Shown: piece by piece, positions 9,080 through 19,023 of the stretch
Layout: the number at the start of each line of letters is the position of its first letter
Numbering within the stretch: the first letter of the stretch is position 1
Assembly: GCF_001579845.1 (NCBI RefSeq)
Contig: NZ_CP007440.1
Location: 1,926,001 to 1,990,000 of the forward strand
Source: Rhodoplanes sp. Z2-YC6860
GTDB taxonomy: Bacteria; Pseudomonadota; Alphaproteobacteria; Rhizobiales; Xanthobacteraceae
Direction of reading: 5' to 3'
Length of the DNA: 64,000 nucleotides
The notes under the pieces: model-generated
Told to the model about the DNA's origin: nothing
What the model saw: the letters and a program-made list of their open reading frames with translations, nothing else
The model's database searches: none
Program-made: the position numbers and the translations under genes

Positions 9080-9862
9080 TCACACCGACTTCACTTCGCC
9101 GCCATCGATATCGATCGTGGCGCCGTGCACCCAGCGGCCGTGCGGCGACACCAGGAAGGCGATGAACGAACCCAGGTCTTCGACCTTGCCGAAGCGGCTG
9201 ATGTTGAACTCCTGGCGGTACTCCTCGCGCACCGCGGCTTCGTCCTTGCCGGTCGATTCCATGGTCGAGCGGAAGCGCCGCCACAGCCGATCGGTCTCGA
9301 CGCGGCCGGGGTTGATGGAATTGACCTGCACCCCGTCGCTCTTGCCGATGTCGGCCATGGCCTTGCTGAAGGCGACGCACGCGGCATTCACCGAGCTGCC
9401 GATGGTGAAGGGGGCTTCCGGCTCCTTGCCGCCGATGCCGGCGATGGTCACCATCGCGCCCTTCTGAGCCTTGAGCAGCGGCCAGGCCTCGCGGGTCAGC
9501 CGCACATGGGCAAAGAACTTCAGTGCGAAACCGTCGGCCCAGTCGGCGTCGGTCAGCTTGAAGAAATCGCCGCGCTGGGTGGCGCCGGCGTTGTTCACCA
9601 GGACATCCAGCCGGCCGAACTCACGGCGGACCGCCTCGACCAGCGGCTTCTCGGCGCCCGGCGTGCGCAGGTCGAGGATCGAGATCGCGACCTTCCGGCC
9701 TCTTTTGGCCACGGCTGAGGCCACCCCCGCGAGCGCCGTCTCGTCCCGGCCGGTCAACATCAGGTCGCAGCCTTCGTCGGCGAGGGAGAGGGCGATGCCC
9801 TCGCCGATGCCGCGGCTCGCTCCGGTCACGAGTGCGACCTTATCCTTCAACTTCAAATCCAT
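9080..9862 (-). CDS. SDR-family oxidoreductase lacking the canonical YxxxK
   Basis: This is a 260-residue short-chain dehydrogenase/reductase fold. The cofactor motif TGASRGIG (about residues 14-21), the LMLTGRD strand and NNAGATQ are intact. The usual active-site Tyr-x-x-x-Lys is not seen. In the position where YSASKAAL is expected the protein reads GSSVNAACVAFSKAMA, so both Tyr and Lys appear replaced (Gly and Asn). The helix beyond, SINPGRVETDRL, is typical. It may be one of the SDR subfamilies with atypical catalysis, or a binding protein. It is the first gene of an operon with the OYE-type flavoenzyme and probably acts in the same pathway. Confidence 0.88.
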   Translation of the reverse strand: MDLKLKDKVALVTGASRGIGEGIALSLADEGCDLMLTGRDETALAGVASAVAKRGRKVAISILDLRTPGAEKPLVEAVRREFGRLDVLVNNAGATQRGDFFKLTDADWADGFALKFFAHVRLTREAWPLLKAQKGAMVTIAGIGGKEPEAPFTIGSSVNAACVAFSKAMADIGKSDGVQVNSINPGRVETDRLWRRFRSTMESTGKDEAAVREEYRQEFNISRFGKVEDLGSFIAFLVSPHGRWVHGATIDIDGGEVKSV

Positions 9863-10076
9863 GGCAGTTCCAGCCCTGATGTTTCCCCGAAAGTGGCCGT
9901 AATCTCGGCATTTTCGGGCGCCCTGGCAACGGCAGGTAGAGCATAGCCTGGCGGCGGACCATCAACCGCTTTGATGCACCGATCACGGATTGAGTCTTGC
10001 CGCGACCGCCGCCTGCCTTTAGGACAAACGCGCCTGAAAAAGCGGGCCGCCCAATATCTGAAAAGACCAGATCTGA

Positions 10077-11309
<1,233 letters not shown>

Positions 11310-11401
11310 ATCCGTAACGGCGAATTGGCGGCCACAATTGGCCGGCTTTGCGGCCTTCTCCGACTTGGGGTAAGTTCCATCCCCGTCGGAGGAGGGCTTC
11401 C

Positions 11402-11875
11402 ATGATTCGCTATTCAAGCATTGCGCTGGCGACGGCGCTTGTCGCAACCGCGACGACCGCCATGGCGCAGTCGAGCCGCGTCGAGGTCGGCGTCATCGAA
11501 TGCCGCGGCTCGACCACGAGCTTTGTCGTCGGATCGGTGACCGAACTGGGCTGCGTATTCCGCGCATCGGACAACAGTCCGCCGGAGCCTTATCACGCCA
11601 CCATCCGGCGCGCCGGCGTGGACATCGGCTTTCCGCAGCAGGTTGTCGTTGCCTGGGCGGTGATGGCGCCGACCCGCGGCATCCAGCGCGGCGATCTGAG
11701 GGGCACCTATGTCGGTGCTTCGGCTAGCGCCACGGTCGGCCTTGGCGTCGGTGCCAACGGACTGGTCGGCGGCTCCAACAACACCTTCGCGCTGCAGCCG
11801 CTGAGCGGCCAGGCGCAGACCGGCCTGAGCGTCGCGGCCGGCGTGGCCAGCATGGACCTCATGCCGGGCCGCTGA
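11402..11875 (+). CDS. DUF992 secreted protein
   Basis: This 157-residue exported protein has a strong ribosome site (GGAGGAGGG) before the ATG and a signal peptide ending TTAMAQ. The mature region RVEVGVIECRGSTTSFVVGS, then LGCVFR and DIGFPQQVVVAWAV, matches the DUF992 pattern common in Hyphomicrobiales. It contains a Cys pair (VIEC and LGC) that could form a disulfide. Function is unknown; it probably resides in the periplasm. A terminator hairpin follows 22 bases after the stop. Confidence 0.88.
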   Translation: MIRYSSIALATALVATATTAMAQSSRVEVGVIECRGSTTSFVVGSVTELGCVFRASDNSPPEPYHATIRRAGVDIGFPQQVVVAWAVMAPTRGIQRGDLRGTYVGASASATVGLGVGANGLVGGSNNTFALQPLSGQAQTGLSVAAGVASMDLMPGR

Positions 11876-11896
11876 TCGTTCAGACGAATTTGATGA

Positions 11897-11927
11897 AACG
11901 CCGCCGCGGCATCCGCGGCGGCGTTTT
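11897..11927 (+). terminator. rho-independent terminator
   Basis: A perfect 13-base stem, AACGCCGCCGCGG (11897-11909) and CCGCGGCGGCGTT (11913-11925), closes on a three-base loop and runs into TTTT. It ends the DUF992 transcript. With A residues on its left it may also terminate the convergent 5'-nucleotidase. Confidence 0.85.
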
Positions 11928-11932
11928 GCGTT

Positions 11933-13468
11933 CTACAGCGATCGCATCCGACCGTCGACGGTGGTGCGAACGCCGCCCATCTCGCGCAGATAAACCATCA
12001 CCTCGTTGGACAGGCGAGGCGCGTCACTCGGCGGAACCGCGGGCGCGTTGTGGGTGAGCGACGTGTAGCCGTCGCCGCCGCGCGCCATGAAGTCGTTGGT
12101 GGCCACCTTGTACATCCGGTCGGGATTGAGCGGCGCGCCGCCGACCTCGATCGATATCACGCGGCTGCCAGCCGGCCGCTGCGGATCGTATTCGACCCGC
12201 ATGCCCGAGACGTGCGGAAACCGGCCCGAGGTGGCCGGCAGGCGAGACAGCCCGTTTTCGATCGCCTCACGCAGGTCGCTGCCCTTCACGGCGAGGACCA
12301 CAAGAACATTGCCGAACGGCAGCTCCGCCAGCACGTCGCGGCGCGTCACCGGCATGCCCGCCGGATAAACCTTGCCGGCGCGGATGCCGCCGCCGTTCAT
12401 GATCGCGACGTCGGCGTGTCCCCGCGCCCGCATCGCGTCGGCCACGAAATTGCCGATCGCAGCCTCCGTGCCGCGAACCACGGCAACACGGGTGTCGAGT
12501 TCGACCGTGGTGGTGCCGAGCGGCACGTCCAATTCCGTGTTGAGAAGCTGTTCGAAGCCGGCCACGACCGCGCCAACCTCCGGATCGGGCGTCACGGTCG
12601 CGGTGTCGGTCACACGATACTGCGGCCACCATGCGATCTCGCGCCGGTTGCCCTGCCGGTTGATCTGGAGATCGATGTCGATGGCGGTCACGTAATGCGC
12701 GTCGTAGGACGACTCGACCGCGAGCGTCCGGCCGTCGAAATCGATGAACAGGTCGTGGGTGTGTCCGGTCAGGATCACATCGGCCACATTGGCTCGTGCC
12801 AATTCGAGCGTCTGCGTGCGGTCCGCATGCATCACCACGATGACGAGATCGGCACCGTCGCGTTTCAGCGCCTCGCACTGCGTCCGCATCGTCGCAACGG
12901 TCGGCTGAAATGCGAGATCGCCCGAGTTTGCCATGCGCGGCGTGCTGTCATGGGCCGCGCCGGTCAATCCGACTCGCAAGCCGCCCAGCGTGATGATGTC
13001 GCGATCCTTGAAGCCCGGCACGAGCTTGCCGTCCGGGCTGGTCATGTTGGCGGCGAACAGCGGAAACTTCATCTCCGCGGCGCGCTTGAGAAACGTCGTC
13101 TTGCCGAAATCGAATTCATGATTTCCCGGAACGAAAATATCCGGTTTGATGAGATTGGTGAGTTCGACGATGTGCGAGCCCTGGTCGATCCCGGACATCA
13201 GCGACGGCGATAACGTGTCGCCGCCGTGCGCGAACAGCACCGCGCTCCCCGAGCTTCGCGCGCGATCGCGCTCCGCCTTCACCACGGCTGCGAGCCGCGC
13301 GAAGCCGCCGCGCGACTTGCCGTCGGGCATCTGCGTTTCGCCCATCAGATAGATGTCGTTGGTCAGCACCAGGGTGAGCTTGGCGCTGTCCGCACGGGCG
13401 AAACGGGGCGGCATGACCGCCGCGGCGGCAAGGCCAAACGTGACTGTGCGGCGGCGGACATCGACCAT
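11933..13468 (-). CDS. bifunctional metallophosphatase / 5'-nucleotidase
   Basis: This is a 511-residue exported nucleotidase. The ATG at 13468 opens a signal peptide (VDVRRRTVTFGLAAAAVMPP then RFARA); the longer frame to 13648 would lack one and overlap hemH. The metallophosphatase domain has VPGNHEFDFGKTT and LTGHTHDLFIDFD. The first metal motif reads TNDIY instead of the usual NDxH. The C-terminal 5'-nucleotidase domain has GNFVADAMRARG, MNGGGIRAG, and ARGGDGYTSL for substrate binding. It cleaves nucleotides or nucleotide sugars in the periplasm. It is divergent from hemH with 79 bases between starts. Confidence 0.88.
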   Translation of the reverse strand: MVDVRRRTVTFGLAAAAVMPPRFARADSAKLTLVLTNDIYLMGETQMPDGKSRGGFARLAAVVKAERDRARSSGSAVLFAHGGDTLSPSLMSGIDQGSHIVELTNLIKPDIFVPGNHEFDFGKTTFLKRAAEMKFPLFAANMTSPDGKLVPGFKDRDIITLGGLRVGLTGAAHDSTPRMANSGDLAFQPTVATMRTQCEALKRDGADLVIVVMHADRTQTLELARANVADVILTGHTHDLFIDFDGRTLAVESSYDAHYVTAIDIDLQINRQGNRREIAWWPQYRVTDTATVTPDPEVGAVVAGFEQLLNTELDVPLGTTTVELDTRVAVVRGTEAAIGNFVADAMRARGHADVAIMNGGGIRAGKVYPAGMPVTRRDVLAELPFGNVLVVLAVKGSDLREAIENGLSRLPATSGRFPHVSGMRVEYDPQRPAGSRVISIEVGGAPLNPDRMYKVATNDFMARGGDGYTSLTHNAPAVPPSDAPRLSNEVMVYLREMGGVRTTVDGRMRSL

Positions 13469-13547
13469 TGAGCAGGTTCCAGGGGCTGGTTGCTCTAGCA
13501 CGCAACCGCCACGCCCGGCTATGCTCCGCCGCGTTGACAGGAGCACC

Positions 13548-14600
13548 ATGAACAGGCCCGAACCGATTGCTGGAATGGACGTTTTGGCGCCGCGCGACAG
13601 CGCCGCGCGAGGCGGGCGGATCGGTGTGCTGCTGGTCAATCTCGGCACGCCCGATGCGACCGACGCGGCGTCGGTGCGGCGCTATCTCAAGGAATTCCTG
13701 AGCGACGCCCGCGTGATCGAGAACCAGGGCCCGATCTGGAAGTTCGTGCTCAACGTCATCATCCTGAACAAGAGGCCCAAGGCCAAAGGCCTCGACTACG
13801 AGAAGATCTGGAATCGCGAGAGGAACGAGTCGCCGCTCAAGACCATCACGCGGTCGCAGGCCGCCAAGCTCCGTGCGACCGCCGATGCGATCGACCCGGC
13901 GATCATGGTCGATTGGGGCATGCGCTACGGCAACCCGTCGCTCGACAGCCGGATCGAGGCGCTGGCCAAGGCCGGCTGCGAGCGCATCCTCGTGGTGCCG
14001 CTCTATCCCCAGTATGCCGCGGCGACCAGCGCCACGGTCTGCGACGCGGCGTTCGCTGCGCTTCAGCGGCTGCGCGACCAGCCGGCGCTGCGCGTCGTGC
14101 CGCCCTACTACGACGACGCGGTCTATATCGATGCGCTGGCGACTTCGATCGACGCGGAGCTGAAGCGCCTGCCGTTCAAGCCCGATCTGATCCTTGCGTC
14201 GTTCCACGGCATCCCGAAATCCTACGTGGACGACGGCGATCCCTATCCGACGCATTGCTACGAGACCGTGCGGCTTCTTCGCGCCCGGCTGGGTCTCGAC
14301 GAAACCAAGCTGATGCTGACATTCCAGTCGCGCTTCGGCCGCGCCGAATGGCTGCAGCCCTACACCGACATGACGGTGCAGTCGCTGGCGCAGCGCGGCG
14401 TAAAAAATCTTGCGGCGGTGATGCCGGGATTTTCCGCGGACTGTCTCGAAACGCTGGAAGAGATCGCGGTCGAGAACGCGCACATCTTCAAGGCCAACGG
14501 CGGCGAGAACTTCGCCGCGATCCCGTGCCTCAACGACAGCGAGGCCGGCATGGCGGTGATTGCGCATCTGGTGCGGCGCGAGCTGCAAGGTTGGATTTGA
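13548..14600 (+). CDS. hemH: ferrochelatase
   Basis: This is a 350-residue ferrochelatase, which inserts Fe(II) into protoporphyrin IX in the last step of haem synthesis. The chosen ATG follows ACAGGAGCACC; the frame is open further up but lacks a site. Motifs are GVLLVNLGTPDATD near the N-terminus, the metal-binding His in SFHGIPKSYVDDGDPYPTHC, and LTFQSRFGRAEWLQPYT. Its last codons are part of a 12-base tandem duplication that supplies the stop. It is probably transcribed with the kelch gene 46 bases downstream. Confidence 0.94.
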   Translation: MNRPEPIAGMDVLAPRDSAARGGRIGVLLVNLGTPDATDAASVRRYLKEFLSDARVIENQGPIWKFVLNVIILNKRPKAKGLDYEKIWNRERNESPLKTITRSQAAKLRATADAIDPAIMVDWGMRYGNPSLDSRIEALAKAGCERILVVPLYPQYAAATSATVCDAAFAALQRLRDQPALRVVPPYYDDAVYIDALATSIDAELKRLPFKPDLILASFHGIPKSYVDDGDPYPTHCYETVRLLRARLGLDETKLMLTFQSRFGRAEWLQPYTDMTVQSLAQRGVKNLAAVMPGFSADCLETLEEIAVENAHIFKANGGENFAAIPCLNDSEAGMAVIAHLVRRELQGWI

Positions 14601-14614
14601 GATTGGATTTGAGA
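14591..14614 (+). repeat. 12-base tandem duplication over the hemH stop
   Basis: TTGGATTTGAGA occurs twice back to back (14591-14602 and 14603-14614). The first copy encodes the last residues and the TGA of hemH. It looks like a slippage duplication. Confidence 0.8.
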
Positions 14615-14646
14615 GCGGTCAACGCTCCGTAGCTGGGGAGGTTCGA

Positions 14647-15624
14647 ATGCTGAATTTTGCTCGCCTGCCGTTGGCCGGCGTTCTCGTTGGTTTGCTGATA
14701 TCGGGGTCCGGGCTAGCGCAATCGGCGCCCGAAGGCACATCTGCGGCAGGCTCCTGGGCGATGAAGAAGCCGCTGCCCGCGCCGCGCAACGAGGTGCAGC
14801 TCGCCGCGGTCGGCGGCAAGGTCTATGTGGTCGGCGGCAATGTCGGTGGCGAAGCGGTGCCGCAGATCGACGAATACGATCCGGCGTCCGACAGCTGGAA
14901 GGCGCTGGCGCCCATGCCGCGCGGGCTCGACCATCTCGGCGTTGCGGTGATCGGCAACACCATCACCACGGTCGGCGGTTTCATCGGCTCGGTGCATCGC
15001 GGCGCGGTGAGCGACGTCTATCAGTACGATGTCGCGTCGAACACCTGGAAGACGCTCGCGCCGATGAAGGCGCCGCGCGCGTCGGTCGGCGTCGCGCTGC
15101 TCGACGGCAAGATTCACGCGGTCGGCGGCCGCGGTGTCGACAACACATTCACGGTTGCCACGCATGAGGTGTTCGACCCCGCGACCGGCCAATGGACCGA
15201 GCGCGCGCCGCTGCCGCTGGCGCGCGACCACATGGCCTTGGTTGCGGTCGACGGCAAGCTGCACGCCATCGGCGGCCGGACCACCAATCCGGCCAGTCGC
15301 GTGGCGCAGCACGACGTTTACGATCCGAAGACCGATTCGTGGTCGTCAGGCCCGCCGCTGCCGACTTCGCGCAGCGGGCTCGCTTACGCGAACCTGCAAG
15401 GTCTCGCCGTGGTGCTCGGCGGCGAGCTGCCGCCCAACACATTTGCGGAGAACGAGGCCTACGACGCCAAGACCAATGCGTGGCGGACGCTCGCGCCCAT
15501 GCCGGGCGGCCGCCACGGCACCGGCGCCGCCGTGATTGGCAAGAACCTCTACGTCGCCGCGGGCTCCCTGAAGCCGGGCTCTGGCGGCGTGACCGATCAG
15601 CTCATCGTTTTCACCGCGCCCTGA
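14647..15624 (+). CDS. secreted kelch-repeat beta-propeller protein
   Basis: This 325-residue exported protein is chosen from an ATG after GGGGAGGTTCGA, with a signal peptide ending ISGSGLAQS. It holds about six kelch blades, recognised by recurring ggKvyvvGG and YDPasdsW patterns: VYVVGGNVGG / YDPASDSWKALAP, then VGGFIGSVHRG / YDVASNTWKTLAP, then IHAVGGRG / FDPATGQWTERAP. This would form a full beta-propeller in the periplasm. No enzymatic residues are obvious, and partner binding is the likely role. Confidence 0.9.
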   Translation: MLNFARLPLAGVLVGLLISGSGLAQSAPEGTSAAGSWAMKKPLPAPRNEVQLAAVGGKVYVVGGNVGGEAVPQIDEYDPASDSWKALAPMPRGLDHLGVAVIGNTITTVGGFIGSVHRGAVSDVYQYDVASNTWKTLAPMKAPRASVGVALLDGKIHAVGGRGVDNTFTVATHEVFDPATGQWTERAPLPLARDHMALVAVDGKLHAIGGRTTNPASRVAQHDVYDPKTDSWSSGPPLPTSRSGLAYANLQGLAVVLGGELPPNTFAENEAYDAKTNAWRTLAPMPGGRHGTGAAVIGKNLYVAAGSLKPGSGGVTDQLIVFTAP

Positions 15625-15736
15625 CACGCGGTATTTGTAAGCTATTGAAACAGTGTGAGATTTCGCCCATCCCGGCGGCTCTACCGGCTGCCCGGCCGGC
15701 TCGCCATATTTCAAAGGTAACCGAGGGAGGGAAATC

Positions 15737-16732
15737 TTGAACGACTTCTCGCTGCTGGCCGGCGTCAATGTGTTCGCCATTGTTCTGGTCGGCCTTGTCA
15801 TCCTGACCATCTTCTCCGGCGTGAAGACGGTGTCGCAGGGCTACCACTGGACCGTGGAGCGCTTCGGCCGCTACACGCGCACCTTGCAGCCGGGCCTCAA
15901 CCTGATTGTGCCGTTCTTCGACCGGATCGGCCGCAAGGTGAACATGATGGAGCAGGTGATCGACATCCCGCAGCAGGATGTCATCAGCAAGGACAACGCC
16001 ACGGTGACGGTCGACGGCCTGGCCTTCTTCCAGGTGTTCGACGCACCGAAGGCGAGCTACGAGGTCGCCCATCTCGATCAGGCGATCATCAAGCTGACCA
16101 TGACGAACATCCGCTCGGTGATGGGCGGCATGGACCTCGACCAGATGCTGTCGCATCGCGACGAGATCAATGAGCGGCTGTTGCGCGTGGTCGACGCCGC
16201 GGTCTCGCCCTGGGGCGTCAAGGTCAACCGCATCGAGATCAAGGACATCGTGCCGCCGGCCGATCTCGTGCAGTCGATGGGCCGTCAGATGAAGGCGGAG
16301 CGCGAGAAGCGCGCCGAGATCCTGCAGGCCGAAGGGCAGCGTCAGTCGCAGATCCTGAAGGCCGAAGGCCAGAAGCAGTCGCAAATCTTGGAAGCCGAAG
16401 GCCGCAGGGAAGCGGCGTTCCGCGACGCGGAGGCGCGCGAGCGTCTGGCGCAGGCCGAAGCCAAGGCGACCGAGGTGGTGAGCGCTGCGATCGCGCACGG
16501 CGACGTCACGGCGATCAACTACTTCGTCGCCGACAAGTACATGAAGGTGCTGGCCGAGCTCGCCGACTCGACCAATCAGAAGACGCTGATCCTGCCGGTG
16601 GAAGTGACCGGCGTGCTGGGCTCGCTCGCCGGCATCGCCGAGATCGCCAAGGCCACGTTCGGACCTGACGGCAGGCCGCCGTCATCGTCGCCGGCCGCGC
16701 CGCGGCGGCCGACCGTTCCGACCACCACCTGA
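15737..16732 (+). CDS. SPFH/stomatin-like membrane protein (QmcA/paraslipin type)
   Basis: This 331-residue protein starts at a TTG preceded by a strong GGGAGGGAAATC site. One N-terminal membrane span (about residues 10-28) is followed by the SPFH domain: [42 protein letters not shown], and [17 protein letters not shown] long charged coiled coil follows with repeated QSQILKAEG units at about residues 190-240. Such proteins oligomerise in the inner membrane and recruit or restrain proteases. The NfeD gene 12 bases downstream is the standard partner, so the two form one operon. Confidence 0.93.
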   Translation: MNDFSLLAGVNVFAIVLVGLVILTIFSGVKTVSQGYHWTVERFGRYTRTLQPGLNLIVPFFDRIGRKVNMMEQVIDIPQQDVISKDNATVTVDGLAFFQVFDAPKASYEVAHLDQAIIKLTMTNIRSVMGGMDLDQMLSHRDEINERLLRVVDAAVSPWGVKVNRIEIKDIVPPADLVQSMGRQMKAEREKRAEILQAEGQRQSQILKAEGQKQSQILEAEGRREAAFRDAEARERLAQAEAKATEVVSAAIAHGDVTAINYFVADKYMKVLAELADSTNQKTLILPVEVTGVLGSLAGIAEIAKATFGPDGRPPSSSPAAPRRPTVPTTT

Positions 16733-16744
16733 GGGAGGTGAGTC

Positions 16745-17209
16745 ATGGGTAACAACGGCTCTTTGCTTGCAATGATCGCGGCGCTCGGTCCGTGGAGCTG
16801 GATCATCGCGGGCGCGGTCCTCTTCGGGCTGGAGCTTGCGGTGCCGGGCGCGTTCATGATGTGGCTCGGCATCGCCGCGGTGCTGGTCGGCGTGATCTCG
16901 TTCGCGATCGACTGGTCGTGGCAATGGCAGTGCATAGCCTTCGCAGTGTTTGCCTTGGCCTCGGTGCCGCTGTGGCGTCGCTTCGCACTGAAGGTCGAAC
17001 CGGACAGCGAAGCGCCGCTGTTGAACCGGCGCACCCAGGCGCTGATCGGGCGGGTGTTCACGCTCGAGAAGCCGATCGTCGACGGGATCGGCACGGTGCG
17101 CATCGACGACACGATCTGGCGGGTCCGGGGATCGGACCAGCCGGCCGGCAGCCGGGTCCGGGTGACTCAGGCCGACGGCGCAAACCTCGCCGTCGAGCCC
17201 GCGGCCTGA
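16745..17209 (+). CDS. NfeD-family membrane protein
   Basis: This 154-residue partner of the upstream SPFH protein has two or three membrane spans in the first 80 residues (WSWIIAGAVLFGLELAVPGA and following). A C-terminal OB-fold domain of about 65 residues (LIGRVFTLEKPIVDGIGTVR onward) is typical of the short NfeD class without a ClpP-like protease part. GGGAGGTGAGTC precedes the ATG. SPFH/NfeD pairs are linked to membrane protein quality control and membrane organisation. Confidence 0.92.
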   Translation: MGNNGSLLAMIAALGPWSWIIAGAVLFGLELAVPGAFMMWLGIAAVLVGVISFAIDWSWQWQCIAFAVFALASVPLWRRFALKVEPDSEAPLLNRRTQALIGRVFTLEKPIVDGIGTVRIDDTIWRVRGSDQPAGSRVRVTQADGANLAVEPAA

Positions 17210-17223
17210 TCTCCGGCCCTCAA

Positions 17224-17249
17224 GGGACCGGCAATTTTCCGCCGGTCCC
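17224..17249 (+). terminator. hairpin after the SPFH/NfeD operon
   Basis: GGGACCGGC (17224-17232) pairs with GCCGGTCCC (17241-17249) around an eight-base loop, 15 bases after the NfeD stop. There is no uridine run behind it, so it is a weak terminator at best. Confidence 0.45.
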
Positions 17250-17378
17250 GGGCCGTTAAAGGTCTCGTTAACCACAAAACTTTAATCCTCATTAACCACC
17301 GGACGCGGGGCCTCGCGGCCGGTTGCCGGCTTTCGTTCGTCCCCGATCGAGGGAACGCGCGAGCGCCGTCGCGATGCC

Positions 17379-18998
17379 TTGTGGCCAGGGAGTTCGCTTC
17401 TGTCGCGCGGCCGTTACCAGTGTTTGGCTTTTGCGCTTGCGGCGCTGTCATGGCCGCTTGCGCTGTTGCTCGACGCTGGGTTGGTCTCCGACGCGCAGGC
17501 GCAATCGCTCTCGCCGTATCAACCGTCGCTGACCGATCCGCGTTACCTGCCGCGCTTCGGCCTGGCGAAGCCGACGGCCTCGTCGTCGCAGCAAGGACCC
17601 GCGACGATTTCGTCGGGCGCAGGCAGCATCGGATACGACGCCACCGGCGCGATCGCGAAAGAGAACAAGAAGAAAAAGAACAAGCCGAAGCCCGGCGAAC
17701 CGAAGCCCGTGCCGCCGCCGCCCCCCAAGACGCGTGGTGCGCCGCAGGCCGCCGAGGGCCACACACTGGCCCCGCAGATCGGCGCGCGCGATCAGTACAG
17801 GGCGCCGGACACGCCGCCACGCCGCGTGGCTCTGCCGCCCCAGGACGCTTTCGAGCCGCTCGGCATCCGCGCCGGAACGTTCCTGCTCAGGCCCGCGATC
17901 GACATCACGCGCGGCTACGACACCAATCCGTCGCATTTTCCGGGCGGCAAACCCACCGGCTACACCACGGTCGAGCCGTCGCTGAATGTGCGCTCGAACT
18001 GGTCGGCGCACGAGTTCGGCTTCGACGGCCGCGCCAACTATTCGCAGTTCGACAGTGTCTCGTCGCTCGACCGGCCGATGGCCGAGGCGAAGACCTATCT
18101 GCGCCTCGACGCTTCGCGCGACACCTCGGTCAACATCGAGGGCCGCTATCTGCTCTCGACCGATTATCCGGGCAGCCCGAACGTGCCGGTCGATGTGGCG
18201 AAGCTGCCGACCTTTCAGACTTGGGGTACGTCGCTCGGCCTCACCCAGCGCTTCAATCATTTCGAGCTGCTGGCCAAGGCGAACTACGACCGGACGATGT
18301 TCAACGACTCCGAGCTCATCGACGGCACGACATCGAGCAACCACGATCGCGATCTCGACCAATTCGGCGGCCAGCTTCGCGGCAGTTACGAGCTGTGGCC
18401 CGGCGTCAAGCCGTTCGTCGAGATCGGCGGCGATACCCGCAAGCATGATCTTCAATTCGACCGCAACGGCTTCCAGCGCGATTCAGTCGGCCTCACGCCC
18501 AAGGTCGGCAGCACCTTCGATATCGGCGGCAAGTTCACCGGCGAGGTCTCGGTCGGATACACCGAGCGGCGGCTCGAAGACCCGACGCTGCTGCCGGTGC
18601 GCGGCGTGGTCTATGACGCATTGCTGAAATGGCAGGCGACTGGGCTCACGACCGTCACGCTCAACGCGAACTCCCGAGCCGATGAGTCTGTTGTCGCTGG
18701 CTGGTCGGGTGCGCTGCGCCGCGACGTCGGAATTCAAGTCGACCACGCGCTGCGGCGCTGGCTGATATGGACCGTCAAGGCCGGCTACGGACTCGACGAC
18801 TACATCAGCAATACGTGCTGCGGCAACGGCGATCCGCGCGTCGACAAGCGCGTCTCGCTCGGCTCGGCGATCACCTACAAGCTGAGCCGTGAGCTCTGGC
18901 TCAAGGGCGAGTACCGCTACGACACGCTGTGGTCCAACGCCACGAACGTCGATTATCACTCCCATGCCTTCCTGGTCGGGTTGAAGTTGCAGCGCTGA
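17379..18998 (+). CDS. outer-membrane beta-barrel protein (BBP2-type porin)
   Basis: This 539-residue protein has a signal peptide (CLAFALAALSWPLALLLDAG onward to SDAQAQ) read from a TTG at 17379. No ATG fits, so the start is uncertain. After it comes a low-complexity linker rich in Lys and Pro (KENKKKKNKPKPGEPKPVPP). From about residue 165 on, alternating hydrophobic strands of a beta barrel appear, beginning GTFLLRPAIDITRGYDTNPS, the opening of the BBP2_2 family. It ends YHSHAFLVGLKLQR, the usual C-terminal strand. It should sit in the outer membrane; the transported substance is unknown. Confidence 0.85.
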   Translation: MWPGSSLLSRGRYQCLAFALAALSWPLALLLDAGLVSDAQAQSLSPYQPSLTDPRYLPRFGLAKPTASSSQQGPATISSGAGSIGYDATGAIAKENKKKKNKPKPGEPKPVPPPPPKTRGAPQAAEGHTLAPQIGARDQYRAPDTPPRRVALPPQDAFEPLGIRAGTFLLRPAIDITRGYDTNPSHFPGGKPTGYTTVEPSLNVRSNWSAHEFGFDGRANYSQFDSVSSLDRPMAEAKTYLRLDASRDTSVNIEGRYLLSTDYPGSPNVPVDVAKLPTFQTWGTSLGLTQRFNHFELLAKANYDRTMFNDSELIDGTTSSNHDRDLDQFGGQLRGSYELWPGVKPFVEIGGDTRKHDLQFDRNGFQRDSVGLTPKVGSTFDIGGKFTGEVSVGYTERRLEDPTLLPVRGVVYDALLKWQATGLTTVTLNANSRADESVVAGWSGALRRDVGIQVDHALRRWLIWTVKAGYGLDDYISNTCCGNGDPRVDKRVSLGSAITYKLSRELWLKGEYRYDTLWSNATNVDYHSHAFLVGLKLQR

Positions 18999-19023
18999 CA
19001 CGGCATCGTCCTCGCACAAAAGC

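Noticed and set aside
13353-13547. N-terminal extension of ferrochelatase
   Set aside because: It overlaps the divergent 5'-nucleotidase start and signal peptide, while the ATG at 13548 has a good ribosome site and normal family length.
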